Part shown: in pieces, positions 27,542-38,768 of the stretch
Position numbering within the stretch: position 1 is the first letter of the stretch
Layout of the letters: each line of letters begins with the position of its first letter
Source: Fundidesulfovibrio putealis DSM 16056
GTDB lineage: Bacteria; Desulfobacterota; Desulfovibrionia; Desulfovibrionales; Desulfovibrionaceae
DNA: 64,000 bases
Assembly: GCF_000429325.1 (NCBI RefSeq)
Contig: NZ_KE386885.1
Coordinates: 523,958 to 587,957, forward strand
Direction: 5' to 3'
Notes under the pieces: model-generated
What the model saw: only the letters and a program-made list of their open reading frames with translations
Told to the model about the DNA's origin: nothing
The model's database searches: none
Made by a program: the position numbers and the translations under genes

Positions 27542-29655
27542 TTTTTCTCGTCCTTGCTCTTGTCGTCCTTGGATTGGCCGGACTGGGCAGGCGGGGGCGA
27601 GACCACTGCGGGCCATTCCGGGCGCGCGGCCCATTCGGTCCAGCCCGCGTCGTAGTACTTCACGTTGGTGTAGCCCAGAAGCCGCGTGAGCACCCACCAG
27701 GTCTGCGAGGCCTGATGCCCGGTGCGGCAGTGCACGATCACCGGGGAATCCTTGGAGGCGATGATGGCCGCATAGGCCTTGGCCAGCTCGTCCGCGTTTT
27801 TCAGCTGCACCACGTCGCCGGGGCCTTTCTGGTGGTCCTCGGTGAAGGGGCGGTTCACGGCGTTGGGGATGTGTCCGGGCCGGGCCTCGTCGGACTTGGC
27901 CCCGGAGAAGTACTCGGCGGGGCGCACGTCGATGATGATGGTCTTGCCGCCGGTCATGGCCGCGTGGACTTCCTGGCCGGTCACGGTGAAGCCGTCAGGG
28001 GCGTCCGGCGCCGGGTAGCGCGTGGCGGGAGCCTTGGGCAGTTGGGCGTCCAGGGGCAGGCTCGCGGCCAGCGCGGCCTTCATGCCTCCCTGGAGCAGGG
28101 CGTAGCGCTTGTGCCCCACGCGCTCCAGGGCCACGGCCAAAAGCGTGGCGTCGTGCGGGGACTCTCCCGGCACGATCACCACCAGATCGCGGGGGCCTAT
28201 GCCCATCTGTCCCAGGTGCTGGGCCAGCATGGGCGCGGGCAGCAGCATGGAGGGCAGCCCCCCCACGTTGCCGCGCAGGCTCTCCAGGTGCAAGGACAGG
28301 CTGCCGGGGAGGTGGGCGGTGTTGTACTGAGGCTGGGGCCGCAGGTCGATCACCTTGAGGCCGGGCTTGCCCAGGTTTGCCTTGAGCCAGCCCGCGTCCA
28401 CGACTCCGGGGAGGTTTCCGGGAGGCGTGAGCAGTCCGGGTGAGGCCGGTCTGGCAAGCTCCGCTGGCAGGAAGAACTGCCGGGCCGCCTTCACGGCGGC
28501 GGCGCTCTCCGGGGTCAGGGGGGCGTCTCGCAGGGCGGCGGGTTTGAGCACGCGCTCGAAGAAGCCGTCCAGTCCGTCGCCCAGCAGGTACACGTTGCCA
28601 AAGCCCATGCGGGTCAGGGCGTCGCGGGCCTGGGCGGGGTGGGTCATGCCGTTGGAGTAGAGCACGATGATGCCCTGTCCGCGTTTGGCCGCCAGGGCCT
28701 CGGGCAGTTGGGACATGGGCACGTTGACCGCGCCCTTCAGGTGGAAAGCGTCGAACTCGGCCTTGGAGCGGATGTCCACCAGGGTGATGGAAGGGTCCCC
28801 GGCCATGAGCCGACGGGCGAGCTCTTCGGATTCGATGTGGTCCCTGCCGGTCTGCACGGCGGCCAGGAGCTGGGCCTCCGGAGATGCGGCCTGGGTCTGA
28901 CCGGCCTGGGGCTGGCCTGTTTGGGCGGAAGGCCTCGAAGCGACCGCAGGAATCTGGATTTTCCCGGCGGGGACGTCCACTCGGGGCAGGTTCATGGCCA
29001 CCAGCGCGGCGATGCACAAGACGGCGCTGAATCCGGCCAAAAACAGCCTGCTGACGCCGGGGCGCGCGATGGCCGGGCCGCGTTCGATGATCTCGCACAG
29101 CCAGAACATCACCACGGCGGCGAGGGTCAGGCCAAGCACCATCTGCTGCTTGGTGATGCCCAGCGTGTCGTACAGGAAGACCACGCCGCGCGACCCCATG
29201 GACGCAAGCGGCGCGACCCACTGGTAGGACTCGGCGAAGCCGATGGAGCCAAGCGCCACGCCGATCAGGAACACCAGCGCGTCCAGCTTGCCGGAGGCCA
29301 GGCCCACGGCTGCGGTGCCGGGGCACCAGCCGCCCATGGCGAAGGCCAGGCCGAAGATGGCCCCGCCCACGGCGTGCGCGCCAAGGATCGTGGGCATCAG
29401 GTACAGGGCGTCCATGGAGACCACGCCCATGCTCACGGCGGCCACGAGGCCGAGCGCCGCCGTGAGCATGGCCGAGAACATCACCTTTATCACGGACATG
29501 TCCGTGAAATAGAAAACGCCCGCCAGTCGCCTGGAACTGCCGAACCCGGCCTTCTCCAGGCTCAGGCCGAAGCAGAAGCCCACGGCCAGGGCTGCGGCGA
29601 AGCCCAGGGGGGCGTTCAGTTGTCCGGTGGAATACAGGGTGGCTATCATTTCCAC
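27538..29655 (-). CDS. YeeE/YedE transporter half fused to three rhodanese domains
   Basis: The 705-residue protein has an N-terminal membrane part (residues 1-220) of the YeeE/YedE family, related to the thiosulfate importer TsuA, with Cys28 and the GGWCPG motif (Cys111). A linker leads to three rhodanese modules at about 273-370, 415-530 and 555-690. Only the third has the catalytic cysteine (VHCRTGHQAS, Cys643); the first reads VLYSNG and the second VIVPGES. The C-terminus is Lys/Asp-rich. Topology suggests rhodanese domains adjoining the channel, so imported sulfur compounds could be handed on directly. It overlaps its partner half by 10 bases. Confidence 0.88.
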   Translation of the reverse strand: MEMIATLYSTGQLNAPLGFAAALAVGFCFGLSLEKAGFGSSRRLAGVFYFTDMSVIKVMFSAMLTAALGLVAAVSMGVVSMDALYLMPTILGAHAVGGAIFGLAFAMGGWCPGTAAVGLASGKLDALVFLIGVALGSIGFAESYQWVAPLASMGSRGVVFLYDTLGITKQQMVLGLTLAAVVMFWLCEIIERGPAIARPGVSRLFLAGFSAVLCIAALVAMNLPRVDVPAGKIQIPAVASRPSAQTGQPQAGQTQAASPEAQLLAAVQTGRDHIESEELARRLMAGDPSITLVDIRSKAEFDAFHLKGAVNVPMSQLPEALAAKRGQGIIVLYSNGMTHPAQARDALTRMGFGNVYLLGDGLDGFFERVLKPAALRDAPLTPESAAAVKAARQFFLPAELARPASPGLLTPPGNLPGVVDAGWLKANLGKPGLKVIDLRPQPQYNTAHLPGSLSLHLESLRGNVGGLPSMLLPAPMLAQHLGQMGIGPRDLVVIVPGESPHDATLLAVALERVGHKRYALLQGGMKAALAASLPLDAQLPKAPATRYPAPDAPDGFTVTGQEVHAAMTGGKTIIIDVRPAEYFSGAKSDEARPGHIPNAVNRPFTEDHQKGPGDVVQLKNADELAKAYAAIIASKDSPVIVHCRTGHQASQTWWVLTRLLGYTNVKYYDAGWTEWAARPEWPAVVSPPPAQSGQSKDDKSKDEKK

Positions 29656-30311
29656 TGCCTCCTGAAGGCCCAGGCGCTCAGATAGCCTACGGCGAAGAGG
29701 CAGCCCATGAACACGAAGCTGCCGGTGAGAAAGATCGCGCCGCCGCTAAGGCCCTGGCCGGAAGTGCAGCCCATGGCCAGCCGGGACGCGAACCCGGCCA
29801 ACACGCCGCCCAGAAGCGCCAGGATCAGGCGTCGCATGCGCGACGCCGTGGGGCCGCGTTCCACGCCGACGCGCACCCGCCCGCCCGAGAGGGCCGAAAA
29901 AAGGCCCCCCGCGAAAACGCCCACGACCATGAAAACCAGATAGTAGGACAGCGGACCGGGAAACCACGGGCCGAAATAGGCGTTGGCCTCCACCCGTGCA
30001 GGCAGGACCAGATGCTCGGCCCATGCCCCGAAGCGGGCCAGCGCGCCGGACGCGCCAAGGCCTGCGCCCAGGATGAGGTAGGATGCCAGCAGGGTGAGCC
30101 CCAGGAACACTCCGGCAAGATAGGGGTTCATGGGGGGACGTTCCGGACCTGCCTGGGCCGTCGCCTGGGGCGGCGTCGCGGCGGCGGACTGCGCCGCTTT
30201 TCCGGTATCCGTGCCATTGCCGCCGGAGGGTCCGGCCTTATCCTGTGTTGTGTCGCCCGCCTGGACGCTGTCGTCCTTTGAGGGCGTATCGGGGGTGTGC
30301 TGATCGCTCAT
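29646..30311 (-). CDS. YeeE/YedE family membrane protein, second half
   Basis: This 221-residue protein starts with about 60 polar, low-complexity residues, then four or so membrane segments with the family motif MGCTSGQGLSGG (Cys182) and another cysteine at 204. TsuA-type proteins contain two such halves in one chain; here they are encoded by two overlapping genes. The start at 30311 has AGGA upstream; an internal Met61 just before the first membrane segment is possible. It probably forms one channel with the 27538-29655 product. Confidence 0.86.
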   Translation of the reverse strand: MSDQHTPDTPSKDDSVQAGDTTQDKAGPSGGNGTDTGKAAQSAAATPPQATAQAGPERPPMNPYLAGVFLGLTLLASYLILGAGLGASGALARFGAWAEHLVLPARVEANAYFGPWFPGPLSYYLVFMVVGVFAGGLFSALSGGRVRVGVERGPTASRMRRLILALLGGVLAGFASRLAMGCTSGQGLSGGAIFLTGSFVFMGCLFAVGYLSAWAFRRQWK

Positions 30312-30315
30312 GAAT

Positions 30316-30918
30316 TTAACATCCTGCGCTTTTTGCGGCGGGGGGTTGCGGGGCCGGGCTGGCCGGAGCTGGCGGAGTCGCCGGGTCGGATGGCTGCGGC
30401 GTGGCGGGTTGAGGCGTACCGGGCGTGGCGGGGCCTGCCGGAGCCGCAGCCGGAGCAGCAGCGGGAGAGGGTTGGTCCGCCAGGGGCACTTCCTTCACGG
30501 CCATGCCTTTTTCCTGGGCGGCCCACCATGCGGCCAGACCGCCTGTAAGCACCAATACGGGGCGCGAGGTCTTCTGGGCCAGCACTCCGGCCACGGCGAA
30601 GGCCTGGGTGCCGTTCTTGTCCACCAGGAGGAGCGGCCCGCTCCCCGAGGCAAAGGAGTCGTCGGCCAGCACGGCGGCGGCGTCCAGGTTCAGGCTGGCG
30701 GGCAGGGCGTAGTCCGCGAATTCGGCCTGGGGCCGGATATCCACTATTTCAAGTCCTGCCGGTGGCTTGGCCATGAGCTGGGCCACCTCGGCCGGGGACG
30801 CGGACCGTGGCAGGGCCGGTGTTCTGGCCTGCGACTGGGCCGGGGCCTGGGGGGCCAGTGCCAGCGGGGCCAGTGCCAGGGCCAGCGTCAGGGACATGTG
30901 CCGCAACGTACGTGTCAT
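30316..30918 (-). CDS. Exported rhodanese-like protein, catalytically degenerate
   Basis: The protein has 200 residues from the ATG behind GAAGGAGAAACGC; a longer frame to 31083 lacks support. A signal peptide (about 1-28, ending APAQS) precedes a rhodanese fold with VDIRPQAEF. The active loop reads LLLVDKNGTQA, without the catalytic cysteine. The C-terminus is a Pro/Ala-rich tail of PAP/PATP repeats ending SAGC. It heads the YeeE operon and lies 4 bases before the next gene, so it may be a periplasmic sulfur-binding partner. It is divergent from lepA. Confidence 0.8.
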   Translation of the reverse strand: MTRTLRHMSLTLALALAPLALAPQAPAQSQARTPALPRSASPAEVAQLMAKPPAGLEIVDIRPQAEFADYALPASLNLDAAAVLADDSFASGSGPLLLVDKNGTQAFAVAGVLAQKTSRPVLVLTGGLAAWWAAQEKGMAVKEVPLADQPSPAAAPAAAPAGPATPGTPQPATPQPSDPATPPAPASPAPQPPAAKSAGC

Positions 30919-31100
30919 GCGCGTTTCTCCTTCAAGGCAGTGGTAGCAGCACCGGGATTTTTTGCAAGTCCGTGCATTCAACAGCTCGGGGAGCTTGGGG
31001 TTTTGGACGCCGCCCCAGGACCCGCCTGGGCAAAACAGACAATTGACCTTAACCCCGCCATCTTTTAGAGGGCGTGTGCACACATGTCAGCAGGTGAAAA

Positions 31101-32903
<1,803 letters not shown>

Positions 32904-32934
32904 CCAACCCCGGACCCTCCCCGCGACAGGGGAG

Positions 32935-32990
32935 CCCAGGAGAGGGCAAGCTTCTCCTGGCGGGTGCAGGGCGCGCCCTGCCGGACGGCG
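32935..32990. repeat. Dispersed intergenic repeat, copy E (lepA-lepB gap)
   Basis: It holds CCAGGAGA/TCTCCTGG and the perfect palindrome GCAGGGCGCGCCCTGC (32966-32981) joined by GGCGGGT. This arrangement is the inverted version of the module at about 61550-61575. Confidence 0.5.
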
Positions 32991-33032
32991 GGGGCCTGGG
33001 CCTTCGCCTCCCATTCAAGAAAAGGACACCGC

Positions 33033-33632
33033 ATGAATCCTCGCTGGCAGAAAATTCTCAAGGAATACGTTGAAGCCCTGGCCGTTGCCCTGGTGCTCGC
33101 CCTGGTGATCCGCACCTTCGTGGTCCAGGCGTTCAAGATTCCCTCGGAATCCATGGTGGAGACTTTGTTGGTGGGCGACCATCTGCTGGTGAACAAGTTC
33201 TCCTACGGGGTGAAGCTGCCCTTCACCGAGAAGGTCCTGGTCAAGGTTGGCGACCCGGCACACGGCGACGTCATCGTCTTTGAATACCCCGAGAACCGCG
33301 ACCTGGACTACATCAAGCGCATCATCGGCCTGCCCGGCGACGTGATCGAATTGAAGAACAACGTGGTCTTCCGCAACGGCCAGAAGATAGACGAACCCTA
33401 CAAGCGCGTGGACGCCACGCCCGTGCCGGGAGCCAGGATGACCTTCGGACCGGTCACCGTGCCTTCCGACCAGTACTTCGTCATGGGCGACAACCGCGAC
33501 CACTCGCAGGATTCGCGCTACTGGGGCTTCGTCCCCCGCGAATACATCCGGGGCAAGGCCTGGGTGCTGTACTGGTCCTGGGCTGGTGGCACGGACATCC
33601 GCTGGAACCGCATCGGCAACGTGATCAAGTAG
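33033..33632 (+). CDS. lepB: Signal peptidase I
   Basis: The 199-residue membrane protease cleaves signal peptides of exported proteins. One N-terminal transmembrane segment is followed by the catalytic Ser in KIPSESMVETL and Lys in DYIKRIIGLPGD. The C-terminal box GDNRDHSQDSRYWG is canonical. The start follows AAAGGACACC; an earlier in-frame Met would fall in the repeat. A strong terminator follows. Confidence 0.97.
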   Translation: MNPRWQKILKEYVEALAVALVLALVIRTFVVQAFKIPSESMVETLLVGDHLLVNKFSYGVKLPFTEKVLVKVGDPAHGDVIVFEYPENRDLDYIKRIIGLPGDVIELKNNVVFRNGQKIDEPYKRVDATPVPGARMTFGPVTVPSDQYFVMGDNRDHSQDSRYWGFVPREYIRGKAWVLYWSWAGGTDIRWNRIGNVIK

Positions 33633-33664
33633 CCTGCGGCTTCGGCTGTAAGATTGAGCGTAAT

Positions 33665-33699
33665 AAAGCGCCCCGTTCGGATGAACGGGGCGCTTTTTT
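33665..33699 (+). terminator. Terminator after lepB
   Basis: A perfect 14-bp stem (AAAGCGCCCCGTTC with its complement) has a GGAT loop and is followed by TTTTTT. Confidence 0.9.
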
Positions 33700-33804
33700 G
33701 ATATGTGCTTCCCTCTCGTAAATCGAGCTTGTTATTAAGGGTTTGGGGCGATAACTACCCCGAGCAAGAAACCATCTCGGTGAGTCGTACCACGGGGGAA
33801 AGTC

Positions 33805-34407
33805 ATGGAACGATTTACTAAGGCAGTCCGGGCGGCGATAGCGCAGCAGAATTGGTATGGAGCTTTGGCGCTGGCACTGACGCTCCCGGATATATGTGGT
33901 AGGTTAGAAGATCCATCGGTCAAGAGCAAACCGAGGTATAAGCGCTGGTGGGACAAGTATGTAGCGATAAGGTATACATGTCCTTATGTTGATGAAGTCG
34001 CAGTGCGATCTTTGTTGTCTTCAGGTGATGCCAAGGGGTTGAGAGATCATATTTTTCATCAACAAGCGACACGACCATTGTTGTCGTCTAATGATGCCTA
34101 TGCATTGCGATGCGCGTATCTTCACCAAGGTGGTGATGTGATCGAGGGGCAGAGGGTGCGTGATATGGTGAACAGGTTCCATGTGATAACTCCTCCCCAA
34201 AGTGGGTCATGTCATTCCAATATGTTCAAAATTTTGAATCCTGAAGGTGCTGATTCTACGCTGGAAGTACAGGTTGATAGACTGTGTAATGATATTTGTG
34301 ATGGAGTTGAGAAATGGGAAGTTGAGGTGAAAGGCAACGCTGAAGTAAAGGCTCGGATGGGTAGTTTGATGGTTATTCATGACTCAAGTGGAGGTGTATT
34401 TTTCTAA
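33805..34407 (+). CDS. Orphan protein of unknown function
   Basis: This 200-residue soluble protein has no motif I recognise. It has a helical N-terminus (MERFTKAVRAAIAQQNWYGALALALTLPD) noted by position only for residues 1-29, scattered cysteines, and VMVIHDSSGG-type ending. The start follows GGGGGAAAGTC. Its composition is clearly more AT-rich than its neighbours and it is framed by terminators on both sides, so it is a single-gene unit, probably acquired. No partner gene is visible. Confidence 0.7.
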   Translation: MERFTKAVRAAIAQQNWYGALALALTLPDICGRLEDPSVKSKPRYKRWWDKYVAIRYTCPYVDEVAVRSLLSSGDAKGLRDHIFHQQATRPLLSSNDAYALRCAYLHQGGDVIEGQRVRDMVNRFHVITPPQSGSCHSNMFKILNPEGADSTLEVQVDRLCNDICDGVEKWEVEVKGNAEVKARMGSLMVIHDSSGGVFF

Positions 34408-34557
34408 ATGCATATGGCTTGTGAGTGGGCTCTCTTTTAGACTGTTCAAAGTATAAATCCAGAGGTATGATGCGGAACTTTTGGTCTTAACGTCAAGAGG
34501 GTTGGCTGTGTTCGAATGAGTGGATAAACTGCGCAAAAGCGCGTATGGTCTTTCCGT

Positions 34558-34585
34558 AGATGCCCCGGCAGGGGCATCTGTTTTT
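34558..34585 (+). terminator. Terminator between the orphan and comM
   Basis: AGATGCCCC and its complement form a 9-bp perfect stem with GGCA loop, followed by GTTTTT. It ends only 26 bases before the comM start. Confidence 0.85.
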
Positions 34586-34611
34586 CGCGCACCGCATACC
34601 CGGAGGATGTC

Positions 34612-36150
34612 TTGGCCCTCTCTCGCGCCTTTTCCGCCGCCCTGGCCGGGGTGGAAGCCCATACTGTCGTTCTGGAAGTCGATCTGGCCCGCCAGGGCAT
34701 GCCCTCCTTCACCATGGTGGGGCTGGCCGAGGGCGCAGTGCGCGAGAGCAAGGAGCGCGTCTTCTCGGCGCTCAAGAACCGGGGCTTCAAGCTGCCGCCG
34801 TCGCGCATCACCGTGAACCTCGCCCCGGCGGACGTGCGCAAGGCCGGCAGCGGCTACGACCTGCCCCTGGCCCTTGGCCTTCTGGCCGCAGCCGAGGTCC
34901 TGCCCGCAGACGCCATCGCGGGCTATTATTTTTCCGGCGAACTCTCGCTCACGGGCGACCTGAAACCCGTGTCCGGCATCCTGCCCCTGGCCATCCGGGC
35001 CAAGCATGAAGGCGCGCGGGGCCTTCTGGTGCCTGCGGCCAACGCCCAGGAAGCGGCGGTGGTCAAGGGGCTATCCGTCTACGCCGTGGACAGCCTGGAT
35101 CAGGCCGTGCGCTTCCTCACCGGGCAGGACGCTCTCTCGCCCACGCAGTTCGACCCGGCGGTGCTCTCCAAGGACGCCGACCCCTTCCCGCTGGATTTCG
35201 CCGAGGTGAAGGGGCAGGAGCACGCCAAGCGGGCCATCGAGATCGCGGCGGCGGGCGGCCACAACCTGCTGTTCATGGGGCCGCCGGGCTCGGGCAAGAC
35301 CATGCTGGCCAAGCGCATCCCCACGGTGTTGCCGCCCCTTACCTTCGACGAGGCCCTGGAGGTCACGCGGGTGTACTCCGTGGCCGGGGAACTGGCGCGC
35401 GGCGGCTCGCTCATCACCGTGCGGCCTTTCAGGTCGCCGCACCACACCATATCGGACGCCGGGCTCATCGGCGGCGGCAGCGTGCCGCGCCCCGGCGAGG
35501 TGTCCATGGCCCACCGGGGCGTGTTGTTCCTGGATGAGCTGCCAGAGTTCAAGAAGAGCGTGCTGGAGGTGCTGCGCCAGCCCATCGAGGATGGGCGCGT
35601 GACCATCGCGCGCGCGGCCATGAGCCTGACGTATCCCGCAGAATTCATGCTGGTGGCGGCCATGAACCCCTGCCCCTGCGGGTTTCGGGGCGACGCGCGC
35701 CACGAGTGCGTGTGTACGGACGTGAAGGTGCTGTCGTACCGCTCCAAACTCTCCGGGCCGCTGTTGGACCGCATCGACTTGCAGGTGGAGGTCCCGGCGG
35801 TGCCTTACAAGGATTTGAAGGCGGAGACGGGCCGGGTTGATTCGGCGCTGATGCGCACGCGCGTGCTGGGTGCGCGCACGGTGCAGACGGAGCGTTTCAC
35901 CGGGACGAACATCCGCACCAACAGCCAGCTCTCGGGCAAGGCGCTGAACGTGTATTGCCCCATCGGCGAGGACTGCCACCGCTTCCTGGAGATGGCCAAC
36001 CAGCGCCTCGGGCTGTCAGCGCGAGCGCATACGCGCATTCTCAGGCTGGCCCGCACCATCGCGGACCTGGACTCCATGGCGGACATCCGGGTGGAGCACC
36101 TGGCCGAGGCCATCAACTACCGGAACCTGGACCGCCAGGGGGCGAGTTAG
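34612..36150 (+). CDS. comM: ComM/YifB-type AAA+ ATPase (Mg-chelatase family)
   Basis: The 512-residue protein starts at a TTG behind CGGAGGATG. The N-terminal Lon-like domain (1-165) is followed by a chelatase-type AAA+ module: Walker A GPPGSGKTM near 222-230, RPFRSPHHT, Walker B GVLFLDELPEF, and a Cys-containing segment (NPCPCGF, HECVC). The C-terminal Mg-chelatase domain has the LSARAHTRILRLARTIADL signature. ComM is a hexameric helicase promoting branch migration in natural transformation. No other competence genes are present here. Confidence 0.93.
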   Translation: MALSRAFSAALAGVEAHTVVLEVDLARQGMPSFTMVGLAEGAVRESKERVFSALKNRGFKLPPSRITVNLAPADVRKAGSGYDLPLALGLLAAAEVLPADAIAGYYFSGELSLTGDLKPVSGILPLAIRAKHEGARGLLVPAANAQEAAVVKGLSVYAVDSLDQAVRFLTGQDALSPTQFDPAVLSKDADPFPLDFAEVKGQEHAKRAIEIAAAGGHNLLFMGPPGSGKTMLAKRIPTVLPPLTFDEALEVTRVYSVAGELARGGSLITVRPFRSPHHTISDAGLIGGGSVPRPGEVSMAHRGVLFLDELPEFKKSVLEVLRQPIEDGRVTIARAAMSLTYPAEFMLVAAMNPCPCGFRGDARHECVCTDVKVLSYRSKLSGPLLDRIDLQVEVPAVPYKDLKAETGRVDSALMRTRVLGARTVQTERFTGTNIRTNSQLSGKALNVYCPIGEDCHRFLEMANQRLGLSARAHTRILRLARTIADLDSMADIRVEHLAEAINYRNLDRQGAS

Positions 36151-36189
36151 CGCTCGGTTCCCACTGTCATTACGAAGAAGCTCACAACA

Positions 36190-36224
36190 AAGGGGCGCTC
36201 CTGCATCACAGGAGCGCCCCTTTT
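36190..36224. terminator. Bidirectional terminator between comM and a chemoreceptor
   Basis: A 14-bp perfect stem (AAGGGGCGCTCCTG with its complement) has a CATCA loop, with TTTT on the plus strand and TTTGTT on the minus strand. It sits between convergent genes. Confidence 0.88.
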
Positions 36225-36247
36225 CGGTAACTGATAGATCTTCCGGC

Positions 36248-38119
36248 CTACGCCCCCAGCGCCTTCCTGCCCGTTCTGGCCATGCCGCCCCGCACGACCC
36301 CCGTCGTCCCCACGTTGAAGAACGAGATGGCCTGTTGCAGGTGTTCGGCCTGGCTGGAGAGTTCCTCCGCCGTGGAGGCGATCTCTTCCGCCGCCGCCGC
36401 GCTGGACTGCACCACATGGTTCAGCTGGTTGACGGCCTCGCTGATCTGCTGCGCGCCGGTGTTCTGCTCCCTGGAGGCGCTGGCGATCTCCTGCACCAGG
36501 AGGGCCGTCTTCCTGATGTCGGGCACGATGGAGTTCAGCATCCCCCCGGCCTTTTCTGCCACGTCCACGGACTGCACCGAGAGGGTGGCGATCTCCGCTG
36601 CCGCGACGCCGGAGCGCTCCGCCAGTTTCCTGACCTCGGCGGCCACCACGGCGAATCCCTTGCCGTGCTGGCCCGCGCGCGCCGCCTCGATGGCCGCGTT
36701 CAGGGCCAGGAGGTTGGTCTGGCGTGCTATCTCCTCGATGATGGATATTTTTTCGGCGATCTGCTTCATGGCCGTGACGGTCTGGGCCACGGTTCTGCCG
36801 CCTTCCTCCGCCTCGTCGGCTGCCTTCACGGCGATGGCCTCGGTCTGGCTGGAGTTGTCGGCGCTGCGCCTGATGGCAGCGGAGATCTGCTCCACGGTGG
36901 AGGAGACTTCTTCCACGCTGGCGGCCTGCTCGGAAGCGCCCTGGGAGAGGGTCTGGGCGGTGGAGGACAGCTCCTCGCTGCCTGCGGCAACGTTCTCGCA
37001 GGCGGACTGCACCTCGGCCACCACCTCGCGCAGCTTGGTGACCATGGCGTTCAGCGACTGGGCCAGGATGCCGATTTCGTCTTTCTGACGGATGTCCAGC
37101 ATGGTGGTGAAGTCGCCGTCTGACATGTTGCGCGCGAAATCCACCCCCTTGGTGACCGGCCCGGTGATGGAGCGGGTGAGCAGCACCGCCACCAGCGCGC
37201 CGAACAGGGCGGCGGCCAGGGCCACTGCGCCGTTGACCGTGTTCATGGTGGAGGCGTCCTCCGCCATCTTTTGCTGCTGGAATTCGAGGGATTCCTGCGT
37301 GACGCCGCTCACTTCGGCGGCGCGGGAGGTCATCCTGCCCACTGCGGCCTGTTGCGCCTCGGAGGTGGACAGCAGTTCCGCGATGCGCTCCCGGTAGGCG
37401 GCGGCCTTCTGGGCCATGCCCGCGAGCATGGCCTTGTCCTCGCCGGAGGCGGCGATGGCCTGGAGCTCCTGGCTGGCCTTCTCCACGGAAGCGAGCAACT
37501 CCATGGCGCTGGCAGCCCTGGTCTTGTCCCCCTGCCAGAGAAAATACAGCACGTTGATGCGCGAATTCAGAAAGGCCTGGTTCATGGACCCGAGCCTGCG
37601 ATGCATCTCGAGCAGGCGCGCGGTTGCCGCCTTGTCCTCGCCTGCCAGTATGCGGCTGGCGGCGGCGTCCAGGCTCTTTTCCAGGTCGGTTGCCGCTTTC
37701 TGGACGTCCGTGGCGGCTGCGGCCATGGTCTTGACCGCCGCCATCTGAGCGCCCTTGGCCTGGTGGAAGGCTCCGAAATCGTTCTCGTAGGCTTTCACCG
37801 AGCTGGCGATGGCATCCATTTTCGTGCGGTTCCAGGCGTCCTTGAAGGACTCCTTGAGCGCAACCGACTCCGACTGAGCGGCCTGGAGATTGGCTTTGAA
37901 GGGGGCGATGCGCTTTTCGTCGTCCGCGTACATGACGTTCAGGGCGTCGATGCGCGCAAGCAGCACGCGCGAGTAGATACGTCCCACGGTCTCTGATTTC
38001 GCGGCGCTGCCCTGCACGGCGCCGAGCCCAATCCATCCGGTGGCGGACACCGCCAGGGACAACGCGATGAGCACGGCAAAGCCTGCTCCGATTCTATAAC
38101 CGAGTTTGACGTTTTTCAT
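36248..38119 (-). CDS. Methyl-accepting chemotaxis protein
   Basis: The 623-residue receptor has TM1 at about 9-31, a long helical periplasmic region (about 35-300), TM2 near 305-325, HAMP (about 328-380) and a signalling domain with the tip [24 protein letters not shown] replaces the commoner DQT in the tip. The C-terminal methylation helix precedes a tail with [11 protein letters not shown], and there is no CheR-docking motif. The start is set by AAGGAAGTACTC upstream. It stands alone and has a terminator. Ligand unknown. Confidence 0.93.
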   Translation of the reverse strand: MKNVKLGYRIGAGFAVLIALSLAVSATGWIGLGAVQGSAAKSETVGRIYSRVLLARIDALNVMYADDEKRIAPFKANLQAAQSESVALKESFKDAWNRTKMDAIASSVKAYENDFGAFHQAKGAQMAAVKTMAAAATDVQKAATDLEKSLDAAASRILAGEDKAATARLLEMHRRLGSMNQAFLNSRINVLYFLWQGDKTRAASAMELLASVEKASQELQAIAASGEDKAMLAGMAQKAAAYRERIAELLSTSEAQQAAVGRMTSRAAEVSGVTQESLEFQQQKMAEDASTMNTVNGAVALAAALFGALVAVLLTRSITGPVTKGVDFARNMSDGDFTTMLDIRQKDEIGILAQSLNAMVTKLREVVAEVQSACENVAAGSEELSSTAQTLSQGASEQAASVEEVSSTVEQISAAIRRSADNSSQTEAIAVKAADEAEEGGRTVAQTVTAMKQIAEKISIIEEIARQTNLLALNAAIEAARAGQHGKGFAVVAAEVRKLAERSGVAAAEIATLSVQSVDVAEKAGGMLNSIVPDIRKTALLVQEIASASREQNTGAQQISEAVNQLNHVVQSSAAAAEEIASTAEELSSQAEHLQQAISFFNVGTTGVVRGGMARTGRKALGA

Positions 38120-38258
38120 GAGTACTTCCTTATTGAACGCAATCAAGTGATGATGGGCATAGTAGGAAGAGAGGCAAATCCGAATCGAAAGGAATGCGGC
38201 AAGTCTCTTGGAAGGGCGCGTATCAGGATTGCCGCCAGAGCGATAGGACGCTTGAAGG

Positions 38259-38751
38259 TTAAATCGTCAGGGGAGCAGGCGCGTCAGCCTGGAGGGAAAG
38301 TTTTCTGATGATGAAACGGGTACCTTGCCCGTGAGCGGAACGACGCTGCTGGTTCCCCCGTGTTTGTTCACGATGATGCGGTAGGAAAGCGACAGGCCAA
38401 GCCCGGCGCCTTCCCCGGTCGCCTTGGTGGTGACAAAAGCTCGAATATTCTGCGAGGCGTGGTCTCGTCAATACCGGGTCCGTTGCCCTCCAACTCGATG
38501 CGGACCATGTTTCCCTTCAGGGCGGAGCGGAGGATTCTCCTCGCTGACGAAGCCTCCCGGTTCCTGGCGGCCATGGCGTGGGCGGCGTTTCCCAACGGGT
38601 TCGGAAGCACCTGCTGAATCTTTCCCATGTTGGACGGGATCGGCGGCAGAACCAACTGGTATTCCCGCTCCATGACGATGCGTCGAAAATCGTATTGCTT
38701 CTTGAAGTCGCAGTCGGCGCAGCCTTCGGGAAACGTAGAAAGAGGGCGCAC
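38259..38751 (-). pseudogene. Decayed fragment of a sensor histidine kinase ATPase domain
   Basis: Minus-strand frames together spell a degenerate copy of residues about 693-845 of the kinase next door. DFKKQYDFRR, NPLGNAAHAMA and ELEGNGPGIDE are in one frame (38368-38751), GEGAGLGLSLSYRIIV in a second, and GQGTRFIIRKL in a third. At least two frameshifts and the missing sensor and HisKA parts make it non-functional. The adjacent complete gene ends 18 bases upstream of it on the same strand, so this is most likely the remains of a tandem duplication. Confidence 0.85.
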
Positions 38752-38768
38752 ATTTCGCGCAAGGCAAA

